From NCBI RefSeq assembly GCF_002951615.1, contig NZ_CP019062.1, positions 3,534,001-3,598,000 on the forward strand: a DNA stretch of 64,000 nt. Direction: 5' to 3'. How positions within the stretch are numbered: the stretch's first letter is position 1; every line of letters begins with the position of its first letter. A program made the translations under genes and the position numbers. A model generated the notes under the pieces. That model was not told where the DNA came from. It searched no databases and saw only the letters and a list, made by a program, of their open reading frames with translations. Below are positions 16,937 through 26,528 of this stretch, in pieces. This DNA comes from Rahnella sikkimica (GTDB lineage: Bacteria; Pseudomonadota; Gammaproteobacteria; Enterobacterales; Enterobacteriaceae).

Positions 16937-17009
16937 GTTTTTCTGACGAATGGAAACTTCCTGAGTGATTGACTATTCTCATTTTTCCCCAGGAAAAAGG
17001 AAAAATGTC

Positions 17010-17456
17010 ATGAAGACCCGACTCAGCCATGCCCCGACCGCAGACGATATCGATGAAATCAAAGCCGGTCTGCGCGGTTTCAACAGAAACTTCATCCCGC
17101 AGCCGAAATTTCGTGAGTTAGGGATTTTTGTTGAAGATGAAAATGGCCACAAACAGGCAGGGATTGTGGCTGAAACCATCGGTAATTGGATGTACATCCA
17201 GATGCTGTGGGTCGATGAGTCGTTACGCGGTAAAGATGTGGGAACGCAACTGATCCGTGAGGCTGAAGAAGAAGCGCAGGCGCGCGGCTGCCGGTATTCG
17301 CTGGTCGATACGTTTAGTTTTCAGGCGCGGCCATTCTATGAGCGCATGGGTTATGCGACGCAGATGACGCTGGAAGATTACATCGCCGATTCCCGCGCGC
17401 CGGAAGATTTACCGTCCACGCATACCCGCTATTTTCTGACGAAGAAACTGCTCTGA
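17010..17456 (+). CDS. GNAT-family N-acetyltransferase
   Basis: A 148-residue single-domain GNAT protein. Acetyl-CoA-binding motif A is seen in MLWVDESLRGKDVGTQLIREAEEEAQARG (R-G-K-D-V-G version of R/QxxGxG/A). Motif B is LVDTFSFQARPFYERMGYA. The substrate is unknown; the sequence resembles the small-molecule-resistance acetyltransferases. An upstream in-frame ATG exists at 16965, but the ATG at 17010 follows an AGGAAAAAGGAAA ribosome-binding region and gives the normal family length. Confidence 0.85.
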   Translation: MKTRLSHAPTADDIDEIKAGLRGFNRNFIPQPKFRELGIFVEDENGHKQAGIVAETIGNWMYIQMLWVDESLRGKDVGTQLIREAEEEAQARGCRYSLVDTFSFQARPFYERMGYATQMTLEDYIADSRAPEDLPSTHTRYFLTKKLL

Positions 17457-17499
17457 CTTTTTCGCGCAGCACGAATTTTCTTCCTGCTGCGCGCCGTAT

Positions 17500-18195
<696 letters not shown>

Positions 18196-18221
18196 TTAAA
18201 AACCCGCGCGGAGTACGCTGC

Positions 18222-18314
18222 AATACCCCACCCCAACCCTCCCCTTCGCAGGGGAGGGAGCTGATTGAGTTTTGCTCCTCCCCCTGCGAAGGGGGAGGCC
18301 GGGAGGGGGTATTA
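18222..18314. repeat. Dispersed GC-rich palindromic repeat, copy B
   Basis: Two hairpin units, CTCCCCTTCGCAGGGGAG and CTCCCCCTGCGAAGGGGGAG, are separated by about 16 bp. They are bounded by AATACCCCACCCCAACC on the left and GGGAGGGGGTATTAATGCCA on the right, so the element ends are themselves inverted (TACCCC/GGGGTA). It lies between yfcF and the chemoreceptor gene, downstream of the latter, and could act as a terminator. Confidence 0.85.
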
Positions 18315-18332
18315 ATGCCATTTGTGAAGCCA

Positions 18333-20336
18333 CTATCTCAGCCGGAACACCTGCACAATTTCGTTGAGGCGGCGGGCCTGATCTTCCAGAGACGCTGACG
18401 CGGCGGACGCCTGCTGAACCAGCGCGGAGTTTTGCTGCGTCACGCCGTCCATTTCGTGTACGGCCTGCGTCACCTGGCTTATACCGCGCGACTGCTCGTC
18501 GGACGCGGAGACGATTTCACTCATGATATCGCGCACGTCGGTGACGGCTTTCATGATCTCTTTCATCGTTTCCCCGGCACTTTTCACCAGCCCGACGCCG
18601 TGATCAACGCGGGAGGTCGATTCCTCAATCAGGGCAGAAATCTCTTTTACCGCGTCGGCGCTGCGTTGCGCCAGACTGCGCACCTCTGACGCCACCACGG
18701 CAAATCCGCGCCCCTGTTCGCCCGCGCGGGCGGCTTCTACCGCCGCATTCAGCGCCAGAATATTGGTCTGGAAAGCAATGCCGTTGATGACTGTCGTGAT
18801 GTCGCCAATTCGCCGTGAACTGTCGTCAATCGCGCTCATCACGCCGACAACGTCGGCCATAATGCGATCACCCTTTCCGGCGATTTCCGTGGCATTCGCG
18901 GTCAGTTCGGTCGCCACGTGCGCGTTATCGGCGTTCTGTTTTACCGTCGCCGTCAGTTCTTCCATGCTGGCGGCGGTTTCTTCCAGCGCGGCTGCCTGCT
19001 GCTCGGTTCGCGAGGCCAGATCGATATTCCCCGCGGCAATCTGCGATGCGCCGCTGCCGACCGCGTGGCTGGTCGAAATAATGTCGTTCACCACATGCCG
19101 AAGCTGCGCCTGCATAGTTTGCAGCGCAAAGAAGATGCTGCTGTGGTCGTTTTTCTGCGTGACGATCGGGTGCGTTAAGTCACCGTCGGCGACCGTCAGC
19201 GCGATTTTCGCCGCATCCGCAGGCTCACCGCCCACCGGGCGCAAAACTTTGCGGGTGAAAATCACGCTCAGCACGGCAAATACCACCACGATGCTCAGTA
19301 CCATCAGCACCAGCGCGTAATAAAGCTGACGCGTACTTTCTTTCATCACCGCGTTTACCGGCGCGACAATGCCCAGCATCCACGGCGTGCCGGTATTGCC
19401 GATCTGAATCGGCACAAACTCGGCAAAGGCGTTTTCACCCAGCACCGGATCCTGCTGTTCGCGGCTGGTCATCTGCCCGGTCTGAATGCTTTTCAGCAAC
19501 GACGGATCGTTTTCGAGCTGATGTGTCACCTGCTCTTTTTTAGGCGACGAGATGAAATGACCGGTCTGCGAGAACAGCATCGCGTAGCCGGTTCCCTGAT
19601 ACGGTTTGATGCCGTTAACCAGCGTCTGCAAGGTTTGCAGCGAGAAATCCGCCGTTACCGAACCCAGAAATTTTCCGTCAACGATAATCGGCACGGCAAT
19701 CGACGTCAGCAACGTATCCACGCCGTTATACGGATAGCTGTACGGTTCCAGAATGACTTCTTTTTGCAGCTTTCGCGGCAGCAGGTAGTAATCGCCGCTG
19801 CCCGGCGTTTCGTAGTCGGTGAGATTGTGCAGTACGGTATTTCCGCTGGTGTCGCGGTCAACGTAGCGGACATAACGCCCCTTAGGATCCTGCCCTTCTT
19901 TGGCGGCGAAATCGCCGTCTTTGCCATCAAACGCGTCCGGCTCCCAGGCCAGCGACATTGATAAAAAATCCGGATGGCTTTTGAGCGCATTTTGTAACAG
20001 CGTATCGGCCAGTTTGCGGTCGGTGTGCCCGGCTTCACGCAGGCTGATCATGCTCTGAACCAGGTCGCGCGCGGCATGCAGGGCCGTGTCGAGTTTCTGG
20101 CGGGCAAGATAGCCGTCGGTATTGGCGGTTTGCTGGAGATAACGACGAGCGATGTCGCGCTGCTGTGCGGCGGACTGCCAGCTCAGCAATCCGACCGTAA
20201 TGATATAGCCGAGACTTATCGTAAGAAGCCCGACAATCAGCATCAGCGTACGGGTACGCATGGCTTTTTTAGGAACAGTTTTCTGTGTTGCAACCCCAAC
20301 TCCGGCTGCCGGTGAAAGCGCCTGCATCTGACTCAT
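18333..20336 (-). CDS. Methyl-accepting chemotaxis protein with double-Cache sensor
   Basis: A 667-residue chemoreceptor. Its first membrane helix is at about 28-50 ([24 protein letters not shown]). The periplasmic dCache-type sensor spans about 51-330 and includes [35 protein letters not shown] and a membrane-proximal module [25 protein letters not shown]. The second membrane helix is at about 340-362. HAMP follows, then the cytoplasmic signalling hairpin with [37 protein letters not shown]. The protein ends EIVQVFRLR with no NWETF-type CheR-binding tail. The ligand is unknown; dCache receptors often bind amino acids or organic acids. Confidence 0.92.
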   Translation of the reverse strand: MSQMQALSPAAGVGVATQKTVPKKAMRTRTLMLIVGLLTISLGYIITVGLLSWQSAAQQRDIARRYLQQTANTDGYLARQKLDTALHAARDLVQSMISLREAGHTDRKLADTLLQNALKSHPDFLSMSLAWEPDAFDGKDGDFAAKEGQDPKGRYVRYVDRDTSGNTVLHNLTDYETPGSGDYYLLPRKLQKEVILEPYSYPYNGVDTLLTSIAVPIIVDGKFLGSVTADFSLQTLQTLVNGIKPYQGTGYAMLFSQTGHFISSPKKEQVTHQLENDPSLLKSIQTGQMTSREQQDPVLGENAFAEFVPIQIGNTGTPWMLGIVAPVNAVMKESTRQLYYALVLMVLSIVVVFAVLSVIFTRKVLRPVGGEPADAAKIALTVADGDLTHPIVTQKNDHSSIFFALQTMQAQLRHVVNDIISTSHAVGSGASQIAAGNIDLASRTEQQAAALEETAASMEELTATVKQNADNAHVATELTANATEIAGKGDRIMADVVGVMSAIDDSSRRIGDITTVINGIAFQTNILALNAAVEAARAGEQGRGFAVVASEVRSLAQRSADAVKEISALIEESTSRVDHGVGLVKSAGETMKEIMKAVTDVRDIMSEIVSASDEQSRGISQVTQAVHEMDGVTQQNSALVQQASAASASLEDQARRLNEIVQVFRLR

Positions 20337-20584
20337 AATTACCCCGGAACAGTCAACGTACTGTGAAATTCACGATGAAAAAACGCGGATTATCTGTCCC
20401 TGATTTGTGCCCCCTGAAGATAAGCAGGAATTCCCTTATCGCCTGAATTATCGGCATCACCGGGGCGGGTCTTTAGCCAAAACGGTAAAAAACTGCCCCG
20501 CAAAGATAAACGTTCGCATCCTGCCGGTGTCTCCCTATACTGCTGTTATGTCGGCTGGTTCAGCACCTTGTTTGGGAAACTCCT

Positions 20585-21124
20585 ATGAAGTCATGGCTCT
20601 TACCGCTTATGTTGCTTGTTCCGTTGTGCTCGCAGGCGGCGTCTACGCCGAAAGAAATCCAGGCGCGTTTCAGCCAGTTTAAGGTCGGGGACAAAACCAT
20701 CTGCCTCGATGATGTGACCTACGCCAACAACAACAAAATGAAGGTCATCGAGAATGGCTTCGTGGTGTCGAAGCGTAAAAATGTGCTGATTTACCAGAGC
20801 AATACGCTTTTTCTGCTGGGTAACGAGGTCACGGTGAACATCAAAGCCGTGATTGAAAGCAAGATGGGGAAAACGTCATTCTCTAATCAGTTTAAGCAGG
20901 CCATGATCCTGGTCGACGGAATGGATGATCCGGCGCGTGCCGGCGAGAAAGCCAAAATCATTCAGTCTTTCGAAGATGTTATTTCCGATAAGCATAATGA
21001 AACGCCCTACAGCTCGGTGGCGCTGACCGAAAAAGGCTACATCATCACCCAGGTTGAAAGCCATTCGACCACCATCAGCGAATGTTATGTAACGCCGTAT
21101 AAAAAGGCGGAAACTGCCAAATAA
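20585..21124 (+). CDS. Hypothetical secreted protein
   Basis: I do not recognise the family. The 179-residue product has a clear signal peptide (MKSWLLPLMLLVPLCSQAAS, cleavage after QAA or nearby) and no lipobox. The mature protein is mostly polar with alternating beta-prone stretches (KTICLDDVTYANNNKMKVIENGFVVSKRKNVLIYQSNTLFLL). Two cysteines (in KTICLDD and ISECYV) could form a disulfide. It stands 11 bp before an acetyltransferase gene and may be co-transcribed with it. Confidence 0.7.
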   Translation: MKSWLLPLMLLVPLCSQAASTPKEIQARFSQFKVGDKTICLDDVTYANNNKMKVIENGFVVSKRKNVLIYQSNTLFLLGNEVTVNIKAVIESKMGKTSFSNQFKQAMILVDGMDDPARAGEKAKIIQSFEDVISDKHNETPYSSVALTEKGYIITQVESHSTTISECYVTPYKKAETAK

Positions 21125-21135
21125 ATCAGAGGGAA

Positions 21136-21609
21136 ATGATGACTGTTTTAGTACCGATGAGCGCTGCATTTTATGAAGAATTTGCAGAACTGCTGGCGAA
21201 AGATTATGCCGAAGAGAATGTGACCGCCGGGCTGTGGCTGCCGGACACGGCGCTGGAGCGCGCGCGCAGCGCCACGCAAAACGCGCTGCCACAGGGCGTT
21301 GAAACACCGGATCACTATTTGTATGAAATCAGACAGGAAGAACACGGCGAAACCGTGGGATATCTGTGGTTTGCCAATACTGAACGCTACGGCGTGCGCA
21401 GCGCTTTCGTGTATGAGCTGACGGTTTACCCGCAATTTCGCCGTCAGGGACATGCCGTCGCGGCGTTCCGGCTGATGGAAGAACGCCTGCGCGAGCTGGG
21501 CAGCGTGGCTATCGAACTGAACGTTTTTGCCAGCAATCCGGGCGCGCAGGCACTTTATGCCAGCCTGGGTTATGTCACGACAAAAATGAATATGCGCAAA
21601 CCGCTTTAG
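21136..21609 (+). CDS. GNAT-family N-acetyltransferase
   Basis: A 157-residue GNAT enzyme. Motif A is seen in ELTVYPQFRRQGHAVAAFRLMEERLRELG (R-R-Q-G-H-A). Motif B is IELNVFASNPGAQALYASLGYVTTKMNMRKPL. This pattern resembles the RimI/YpeA-like general acetyltransferases. The substrate is unknown. It overlaps the end of the convergent acetyltransferase gene on the opposite strand by four bases. Confidence 0.85.
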   Translation: MMTVLVPMSAAFYEEFAELLAKDYAEENVTAGLWLPDTALERARSATQNALPQGVETPDHYLYEIRQEEHGETVGYLWFANTERYGVRSAFVYELTVYPQFRRQGHAVAAFRLMEERLRELGSVAIELNVFASNPGAQALYASLGYVTTKMNMRKPL

Positions 21610-22058
21610 CGGATGTATTTCATAAAGTTAGTCGGTTTACCCACGCGGTCATAGAGCTGGCGCGCGGTGTAATTGGTGGTCTGCGTCATCCAGTACACAT
21701 TGGCTTTTTCGTTTTTATCGGCGTGTGCGTAGACCACTTCAATCAGTTTTTGCCCGATACCCAGTTTGCGGGCAGACTCATCGACGTACAAATCCTGCAA
21801 ATACACCACCTGATTCATGTGCCAGCCGTGATCGTGGTTCAGGCAATTCACCAGCCCGACCAACCTCCCCTGATATTCCGCCACATAGCCAAACATGCCG
21901 GCATAGTCAGGATCCGACAGCCGCCGGAATGTGAAATCAAACTGCGCCGGATCCAGCGCCGACTGGTAAAAATCCAGATAACCGCGCCATAAATTCTCCC
22001 AACCTTCGCGGTCAGCGGGCGTTAATGAACGGATAACAACATCTTGCGACTGGCTCAT
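21606..22058 (-). CDS. GNAT-family N-acetyltransferase
   Basis: A 150-residue GNAT protein: VVIRSLTPADREGWENLWRGYLDFYQ at the N-terminus, motif A at LYVDESARKLGIGQKLIEVVYAHADKNEKANVYWMTQTTN, and motif B YTARQLYDRVGKPTNFMKYIR. The WMTQTTNYTARQLYD pattern is shared with a widespread enterobacterial acetyltransferase of unknown substrate. It converges on the GNAT gene at 21136-21609 with a 4-bp overlap and is followed upstream by the ydcN-like regulator on the same strand, 28 bp away. Confidence 0.87.
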   Translation of the reverse strand: MSQSQDVVIRSLTPADREGWENLWRGYLDFYQSALDPAQFDFTFRRLSDPDYAGMFGYVAEYQGRLVGLVNCLNHDHGWHMNQVVYLQDLYVDESARKLGIGQKLIEVVYAHADKNEKANVYWMTQTTNYTARQLYDRVGKPTNFMKYIR

Positions 22059-22086
22059 CGGTCATTCTCCTCGGTAAATGAAATCG

Positions 22087-22653
22087 CTACGGGCGGGACA
22101 GCGGATAATGTATCAGGTCGTGGAAACGCACGGAATGGTCGCTGTTATTGCGGTAAGCGTGCGCGCAATCCGCCGCAAACCGCAGCGCTTCACCGGCGCT
22201 GAGCGTGCGCGTGACGCCGTCAACCGTCAGCGTCAGTTCGCCCTCAATCACGATCACATGTTCGATCACGCCCGCTTCGTGCGGCGAAGATTCACTGCAT
22301 CCGCCGGGTTCGAGATCGATAACAAACATGTCCATTCGCAGCGTCGTATCAAACGGAAAAAGCGGCACGACGCGCATTCCCGAGGTGTCGCTGTTAAACG
22401 TGGTCAGCAAACCGTGGCGGTGCAGCGCCGCCGACTGCGCGGGTGGCGTTTCGAGAAATTCGGAGAAAGAGACGTTAAGCCCGCTGGCTATTTTCCACAG
22501 CGTCGCCACCGTCGGGCTGGATTCGCCGCGCTCAATCTGGCCGAGCATCGCCTTGCTGACACCGGTTTTTTCTGCCGTCTGGCTGAGGCTCCAGCCCCGT
22601 TCGCTGCGCACGGCTTTGAGCTGACTGCCGATGTGGCGGGTGAGTTCCTGCAT
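22087..22653 (-). CDS. ydcN: XRE-cupin transcriptional regulator, YdcN (SutR)-like
   Basis: A 188-residue two-domain regulator. The N-terminal HTH spans about 1-65 (LTRHIGSQLKAVRSERGWSLSQTAEKTGVSKAMLGQIERGESSPTVATLWKIASGLNVSFSEFL). The C-terminal cupin sensor is at about 100-188 (MFVIDLEPGGCSESSPHEAGVIEHVIVIEGELTLTVDGVTRTLSAGEALRFAADCAHAYRN). It is divergent from a ydcO-like transporter gene, the same pairing as ydcN-ydcO in E. coli, where YdcN (SutR) is linked to sulfur utilisation control. Two identical palindromes lie in the shared promoter region. Confidence 0.85.
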   Translation of the reverse strand: MQELTRHIGSQLKAVRSERGWSLSQTAEKTGVSKAMLGQIERGESSPTVATLWKIASGLNVSFSEFLETPPAQSAALHRHGLLTTFNSDTSGMRVVPLFPFDTTLRMDMFVIDLEPGGCSESSPHEAGVIEHVIVIEGELTLTVDGVTRTLSAGEALRFAADCAHAYRNNSDHSVRFHDLIHYPLSRP

Positions 22654-22692
22654 CCTGACTCCTCTGGCGATCGGATTTTTGACGATCGTAAT

Positions 22693-22749
22693 TGTGCGCT
22701 ATAACGCACAGTGATATCTTGAGCGCCATGCTGTGCGCTATAACGCACA
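22693..22749. promoter_or_regulatory. Twin palindromic operators between ydcN and ydcO
   Basis: TGTGCGCTATAACGCACA occurs twice without any change, at 22693-22710 and 22732-22749, so the copies are 39 bp apart centre to centre (close to four helical turns). Each is an inverted repeat TGTGCG/CGCACA around CTATAA. The position and symmetry point to binding by the divergent XRE-cupin regulator, likely as cooperating dimers. Confidence 0.75.
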
Positions 22750-22792
22750 GCAGCATAACGCCCGCGCCCGGTAACCAGAAGGATTTTTAACA

Positions 22793-23995
22793 ATGCCCTC
22801 GCGATTAAGCTTTCATGATTTGACGTTTTCGGCGGTTATCGCCGGATTTGTTGCCGTTCTCGTCGGTTATACCAGCTCAGCGGCGATCATTTTTCAGGCT
22901 GCCGAAGCCGCCGGTGCCAGCGTGGCGCAGATTGGTGGCTGGCTGAGTATGCTCGGGCTGGGAATGGGCGTGACGAGCATCGGTTTGTCGCTGTATTACC
23001 GCACGCCGGTGGTCACGGCGTGGTCGACGCCGGGCGCCGCACTGCTGGTCACCAGCCTGCACGGCACGACAATCAACGAGGCGATTGGCGTTTTTGTGTT
23101 TGCGACCGGGCTGATCCTGCTGTGCGGCGTTACCGGATTATTCGCCAGACTGATGCAATACATTCCGCAGGCGCTTTCGGCCGCCATGTTGGGCGGGATT
23201 TTGCTGCGTTTCGGGCTGGATGCTTTTACCTCGCTGCACAGTAATTTCGTGCTGGCGGGTACGATGTGTCTGGTTTATCTGCTGGCGAAACGTGCCATGC
23301 CGCGCTACGCCGTGGTGCTCGCCCTCGCCGCCGGGCTGGTGGTGGCCGGATTACAGGGCGATATTTCGCTGCACGGCCAGACCATGACATTCGCCGCACC
23401 GGCGTTTGTGATGCCGCACTTTACGTGGTCTTCCATTATCGGCATCGGCATTCCGTTTTTCGTGGTGACCATGGCGTCACAAAACGCGCCGGGCATCGCC
23501 ACGCTGAAAGCCCACGGCTATCACCTGCCGGTTTCACCGCTGATTTCATGGACGGCGCTGACCGCGTTAGTTTTAGCGCCGTTCGGCGGTTTTACCGTCT
23601 GTATCGCCGCCATTACCGCCGCCATCTGCATGGGCGAAGATATTCACCCGGATCCGAAAAAACGCTACATGGCCGCCGTCGCCGCTGGGATTTTCTACCT
23701 GATCGCCGGTGTGTTTGGCGGTTCGATCGGCATGGTATTTACCGCGCTGCCTCCCGCGCTCATTCACACCATCGCCGGGCTGGCGCTGCTCGGCACCATC
23801 GCCGGGAGTTTATACCGCGCGCTGGAAAATGAACGTCAGCGTGATGCGGCGATTATCACCTTTCTGATCACCGCGTCCGGCGTGACGTTACTCGGCGTGG
23901 GTTCGGCGTTCTGGGGCTTAATTGGCGGCGTGATTACGCACCTGATCCTCAGCATTCCTGCGCGTAACAAGGCGCAACCGCCCGCGAAAGGTTGA
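22793..23995 (+). CDS. ydcO: BenE/YdcO-family inner-membrane transporter
   Basis: A 400-residue polytopic membrane protein of the benzoate:H+ symporter (BenE) family, with about 11-12 hydrophobic helices. It begins SRLSFHDLTFSAVIAGFVAVLVGYTSSAAIIFQAAEAAGAS, and has YYRTPVVTAWSTPGAALL in the conserved TAWSTPGAA motif and FVVTMASQNAPGIATLKAHGY. The transported compound in E. coli YdcO is not firmly established. It is divergent from the ydcN-like regulator and has the twin operators in its promoter. Confidence 0.88.
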   Translation: MPSRLSFHDLTFSAVIAGFVAVLVGYTSSAAIIFQAAEAAGASVAQIGGWLSMLGLGMGVTSIGLSLYYRTPVVTAWSTPGAALLVTSLHGTTINEAIGVFVFATGLILLCGVTGLFARLMQYIPQALSAAMLGGILLRFGLDAFTSLHSNFVLAGTMCLVYLLAKRAMPRYAVVLALAAGLVVAGLQGDISLHGQTMTFAAPAFVMPHFTWSSIIGIGIPFFVVTMASQNAPGIATLKAHGYHLPVSPLISWTALTALVLAPFGGFTVCIAAITAAICMGEDIHPDPKKRYMAAVAAGIFYLIAGVFGGSIGMVFTALPPALIHTIAGLALLGTIAGSLYRALENERQRDAAIITFLITASGVTLLGVGSAFWGLIGGVITHLILSIPARNKAQPPAKG

Positions 23996-24037
23996 GTCCG
24001 TTCAAGTTATGGGTAACAGGTTTTCGTAACACGAAAC

Positions 24038-24057
24038 AAAGTGACGGCGGTCACATT
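24038..24057. promoter_or_regulatory. Probable CRP site upstream of idnD
   Basis: GTGACGGCGGTCACA has perfect GTGA-N6-TCAC arms with T-rich flanks and lies about 80 bp before the idnD start. It suggests glucose repression of idonate use. Confidence 0.6.
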
Positions 24058-24128
24058 TTCCGCCGTCCAAACGCTCTTTACTGGGAGCCATCAGGCCAAA
24101 AACGCCCCCTTTAAAGAGCGAGAATTTC

Positions 24129-25160
24129 ATGACAATTGCCACTCAATCCTGCGTAGTGACCGGGAAAAAAGACGTCTCGGTGATCGGCCAGACCCTCGAC
24201 TATACCGGCCAGGGCACGCTGGTGAAGATGACCCGCGGCGGCATCTGCGGCTCTGATTTGCATTACTATGAGCACGGCCAGGTCGGGGATTTCAAAGTCC
24301 GCGAAGCGATGGTTCTCGGGCACGAAGTGGTCGGCGTGGTGGAAAAATCGGATAACCCGCGTTTGCAGCCGGGCCAGAAAGTCGCGCTGAACCCCAGCAA
24401 GCCGTGCAAAACCTGCAAATATTGCCTTTCCGGTGATGAAAACCAGTGCACCACCATGAAATTCTTCGGCAGCGCGATGTATTTCCCGCACATCAACGGC
24501 GCGTTCACGCAGTATAAAATCGTCGACAGCGACCAGTGCATTCCTTACGACCATCAGGTCAGCGACCGGCTGATGGTTTTCGCTGAACCGCTGGCGGTGG
24601 CCATTCACGCGGTGAATCAGGCCGGGGATATTCGCGGCAAAACGGTGTTTGTTTCCGGCGTCGGCCCGATTGGCTGCCTGATCGTGCTGGCGGCTAAAGC
24701 CAAAGGCGCGGCTGAAATTGTGGTGACTGATCCGAGCGAACGCTGCCGTACGCTGGCGCTGGCGGTCGGTGCCAGCCAGGCGCTCGACGCCGCGCAGGGT
24801 GATTTCTCCGCGTATCAGGCCGAAAAGGGCTTTTTCGACGTGTCTTTCGACGCCTCCGGCCACCCTTCTTCTATCCGCCGCTGTCTGGAAGTCACCCGCG
24901 CGCGCGGCACGCTGGTGCAGGTTGGCATGGGGCCGGTGGTCAATGAATTCCCGCTGATGATGCTGATTGCGAAAGAAATTAACTGGGTCGGCAGCTTCCG
25001 TTTCACCGAAGAATTCAATACAGCGGTGGAATGGCTGGCGAATAAAACCGTTGACCCGATGCCGCTGCTTTCCGCCGAATTCCCGCAACAGGATCTGGTG
25101 GAAGCGCTGGAGTTTGCGCTGGATAAATCCAGAGCGTCGAAAGTTCAGCTGGTTTTCTAG
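24129..25160 (+). CDS. idnD: L-idonate 5-dehydrogenase
   Basis: A 343-residue zinc-dependent medium-chain dehydrogenase, the same length as E. coli IdnD, oxidising L-idonate to 5-ketogluconate with NAD(P). The catalytic zinc site is seen in GGICGSDLHYYEHGQVG and LGHEVVGVV. The structural zinc site is KPCKTCKYCLSGDENQC and the nucleotide fold is VSGVGPIGCLIVLAAKAKGA. The remainder of the idn operon is not adjacent, so the gene stands alone, with a CRP site upstream. Confidence 0.87.
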   Translation: MTIATQSCVVTGKKDVSVIGQTLDYTGQGTLVKMTRGGICGSDLHYYEHGQVGDFKVREAMVLGHEVVGVVEKSDNPRLQPGQKVALNPSKPCKTCKYCLSGDENQCTTMKFFGSAMYFPHINGAFTQYKIVDSDQCIPYDHQVSDRLMVFAEPLAVAIHAVNQAGDIRGKTVFVSGVGPIGCLIVLAAKAKGAAEIVVTDPSERCRTLALAVGASQALDAAQGDFSAYQAEKGFFDVSFDASGHPSSIRRCLEVTRARGTLVQVGMGPVVNEFPLMMLIAKEINWVGSFRFTEEFNTAVEWLANKTVDPMPLLSAEFPQQDLVEALEFALDKSRASKVQLVF

Positions 25161-25242
25161 TCTGCTGACAGACTCACAATATCAAAACATCGTTTCATTT
25201 TATGATGTCCTCTGATTTTCATCCTCAGAGGACATTTGCATT

Positions 25243-25839
25243 ATGGTGAAGGACAACGCGAAAAAGCAGGTCGCCCTGCTGCTGGCGGACGGATTCGAAG
25301 AAGGCGAAGCGGTGATCGTGCTCGATATTCTTGAGCGGCTGGAGATTCAGGTAACGACGCTGGCCTGCCAGAAAAGCCTGACGCTGCGCACCTATCATGG
25401 CATTCAGATGCAGGCCAATGAATTGCTGAGCGCACAGGGCGAGCGTTGGTATGACGCGGTGGTGATGCCCGGCGGGCCGGAAGGCTCGGTGGCGCTGGCG
25501 GCCAGCAAAGACGTCGTCGAATTTGTCCGCCGTCATGACGAAGCCGGAAAGTTGATTTGCCCGCTGTGTTCAGCGGCCGCGCGCGTTCTGGGCGGCAATG
25601 GCCTGCTGAAAGGGCGGCGCTATGTCTGTTCCGGCGATTTATACAAGGATGTCAAAGACGGCGTTTACGTGAATCAGTCATTCGTCGAAGACGGCAATTT
25701 GCTCAGCGGCAAAGGCTTAGGGCTGGCGTTTGATTTCGCTTTCCAGCTGGCGTATCGCCTGACCGGCGACGCCCAAACCACCAATTTTCAGGCCGATCAC
25801 ATCGATTATCACCACTGGCGGGCTGACCAGAAAATCTGA
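25243..25839 (+). CDS. DJ-1/PfpI-family protein
   Basis: A 198-residue DJ-1 superfamily protein: QVALLLADGFEEGEAVIVLDILERL (conserved Glu in FEEGE), VVMPGGPEGSVAL, and the nucleophile elbow LICPLCSAAARVL with the reactive Cys in PLCSAA. The best-known relatives are YajL/ThiJ-like proteins involved in carbonyl or oxidative-stress protection. The specific role is open. An AGAGGA box precedes the ATG by about 12 bp. Confidence 0.82.
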   Translation: MVKDNAKKQVALLLADGFEEGEAVIVLDILERLEIQVTTLACQKSLTLRTYHGIQMQANELLSAQGERWYDAVVMPGGPEGSVALAASKDVVEFVRRHDEAGKLICPLCSAAARVLGGNGLLKGRRYVCSGDLYKDVKDGVYVNQSFVEDGNLLSGKGLGLAFDFAFQLAYRLTGDAQTTNFQADHIDYHHWRADQKI

Positions 25840-25958
25840 TTATTATCGACGGACGACGCAGGTCGTCCGCTACCATCAGCATCATGTCCGTTTTTGGCAT
25901 TCTCCCGACAGGTTTTCAGGCGCAGACTGGTTTCACATTCACCAGACGGAGTCCGAAA

Positions 25959-26513
25959 ATGACCCACAGCGCCCTGTTAAATATCGACGTACAACGTTCT
26001 TTCGAACAAAAAGACTTCTGGCAGCAGGATGATTTACCGGCTTTCAGCCAGGCATTAATCCGCCTGATCGATGGCTGTCAGACCCGCGACATTCCCGTTA
26101 TCGACGTGTTTCACGTTAACCCGGACGGCGTGTTTTCGCTCGATTCCGGGCTGGTCACGCCGATGGCTTTTCTCACCCATCAGCCACAACACGTCGTCCA
26201 TAAGCATGTTCACAATTCCCTGACCGAATCCGGCCTCGACGCGTGGCTGCGCGAACGCGGCATCACGCATCTGATTATCGCCGGAATGCGTACCGAACAA
26301 TGCTGTGAAACCACGGCGCGCGTGGCGTCTGATCTGGGCTACACGGTGACGTTTGTTACCGAAGCGACGCTGACGTTTCCGATGACCCACGCCAGCGGCG
26401 TGACGCTGAGCGCGGCTGACATCAAATTGCGCACTGAGCTGGTGCTGGCCGACCGTTTTGCCACGATTGCGGATGTGGACGGTGCACTGGCGGAACTCGA
26501 TCACGCTGTGTGA
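25959..26513 (+). CDS. Isochorismatase-like cysteine hydrolase
   Basis: A 184-residue protein with the isochorismatase fold: SALLNIDVQRSFEQ (catalytic Asp), the conserved Lys near HVVHKHVHNSLTESGLDAWL, and the cis-peptide/nucleophile region HLIIAGMRTEQCCETTARVASDLGYTVTFVTEATLTF with Cys in EQCCETTAR. The substrate is unknown. The ATG at 25959, preceded by GGAG, is chosen over an upstream in-frame ATG at 25884. The gene ends 15 bp before the GlxA-type regulator, so the two probably form an operon. Confidence 0.85.
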   Translation: MTHSALLNIDVQRSFEQKDFWQQDDLPAFSQALIRLIDGCQTRDIPVIDVFHVNPDGVFSLDSGLVTPMAFLTHQPQHVVHKHVHNSLTESGLDAWLRERGITHLIIAGMRTEQCCETTARVASDLGYTVTFVTEATLTFPMTHASGVTLSAADIKLRTELVLADRFATIADVDGALAELDHAV

Positions 26514-26528
26514 AGATAGGCGCTGTTA

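Noticed and set aside
24111..25088. 325-codon minus-strand ORF opposite idnD
   Set aside because: It is a mirror of a well-supported dehydrogenase gene with no domain of its own.
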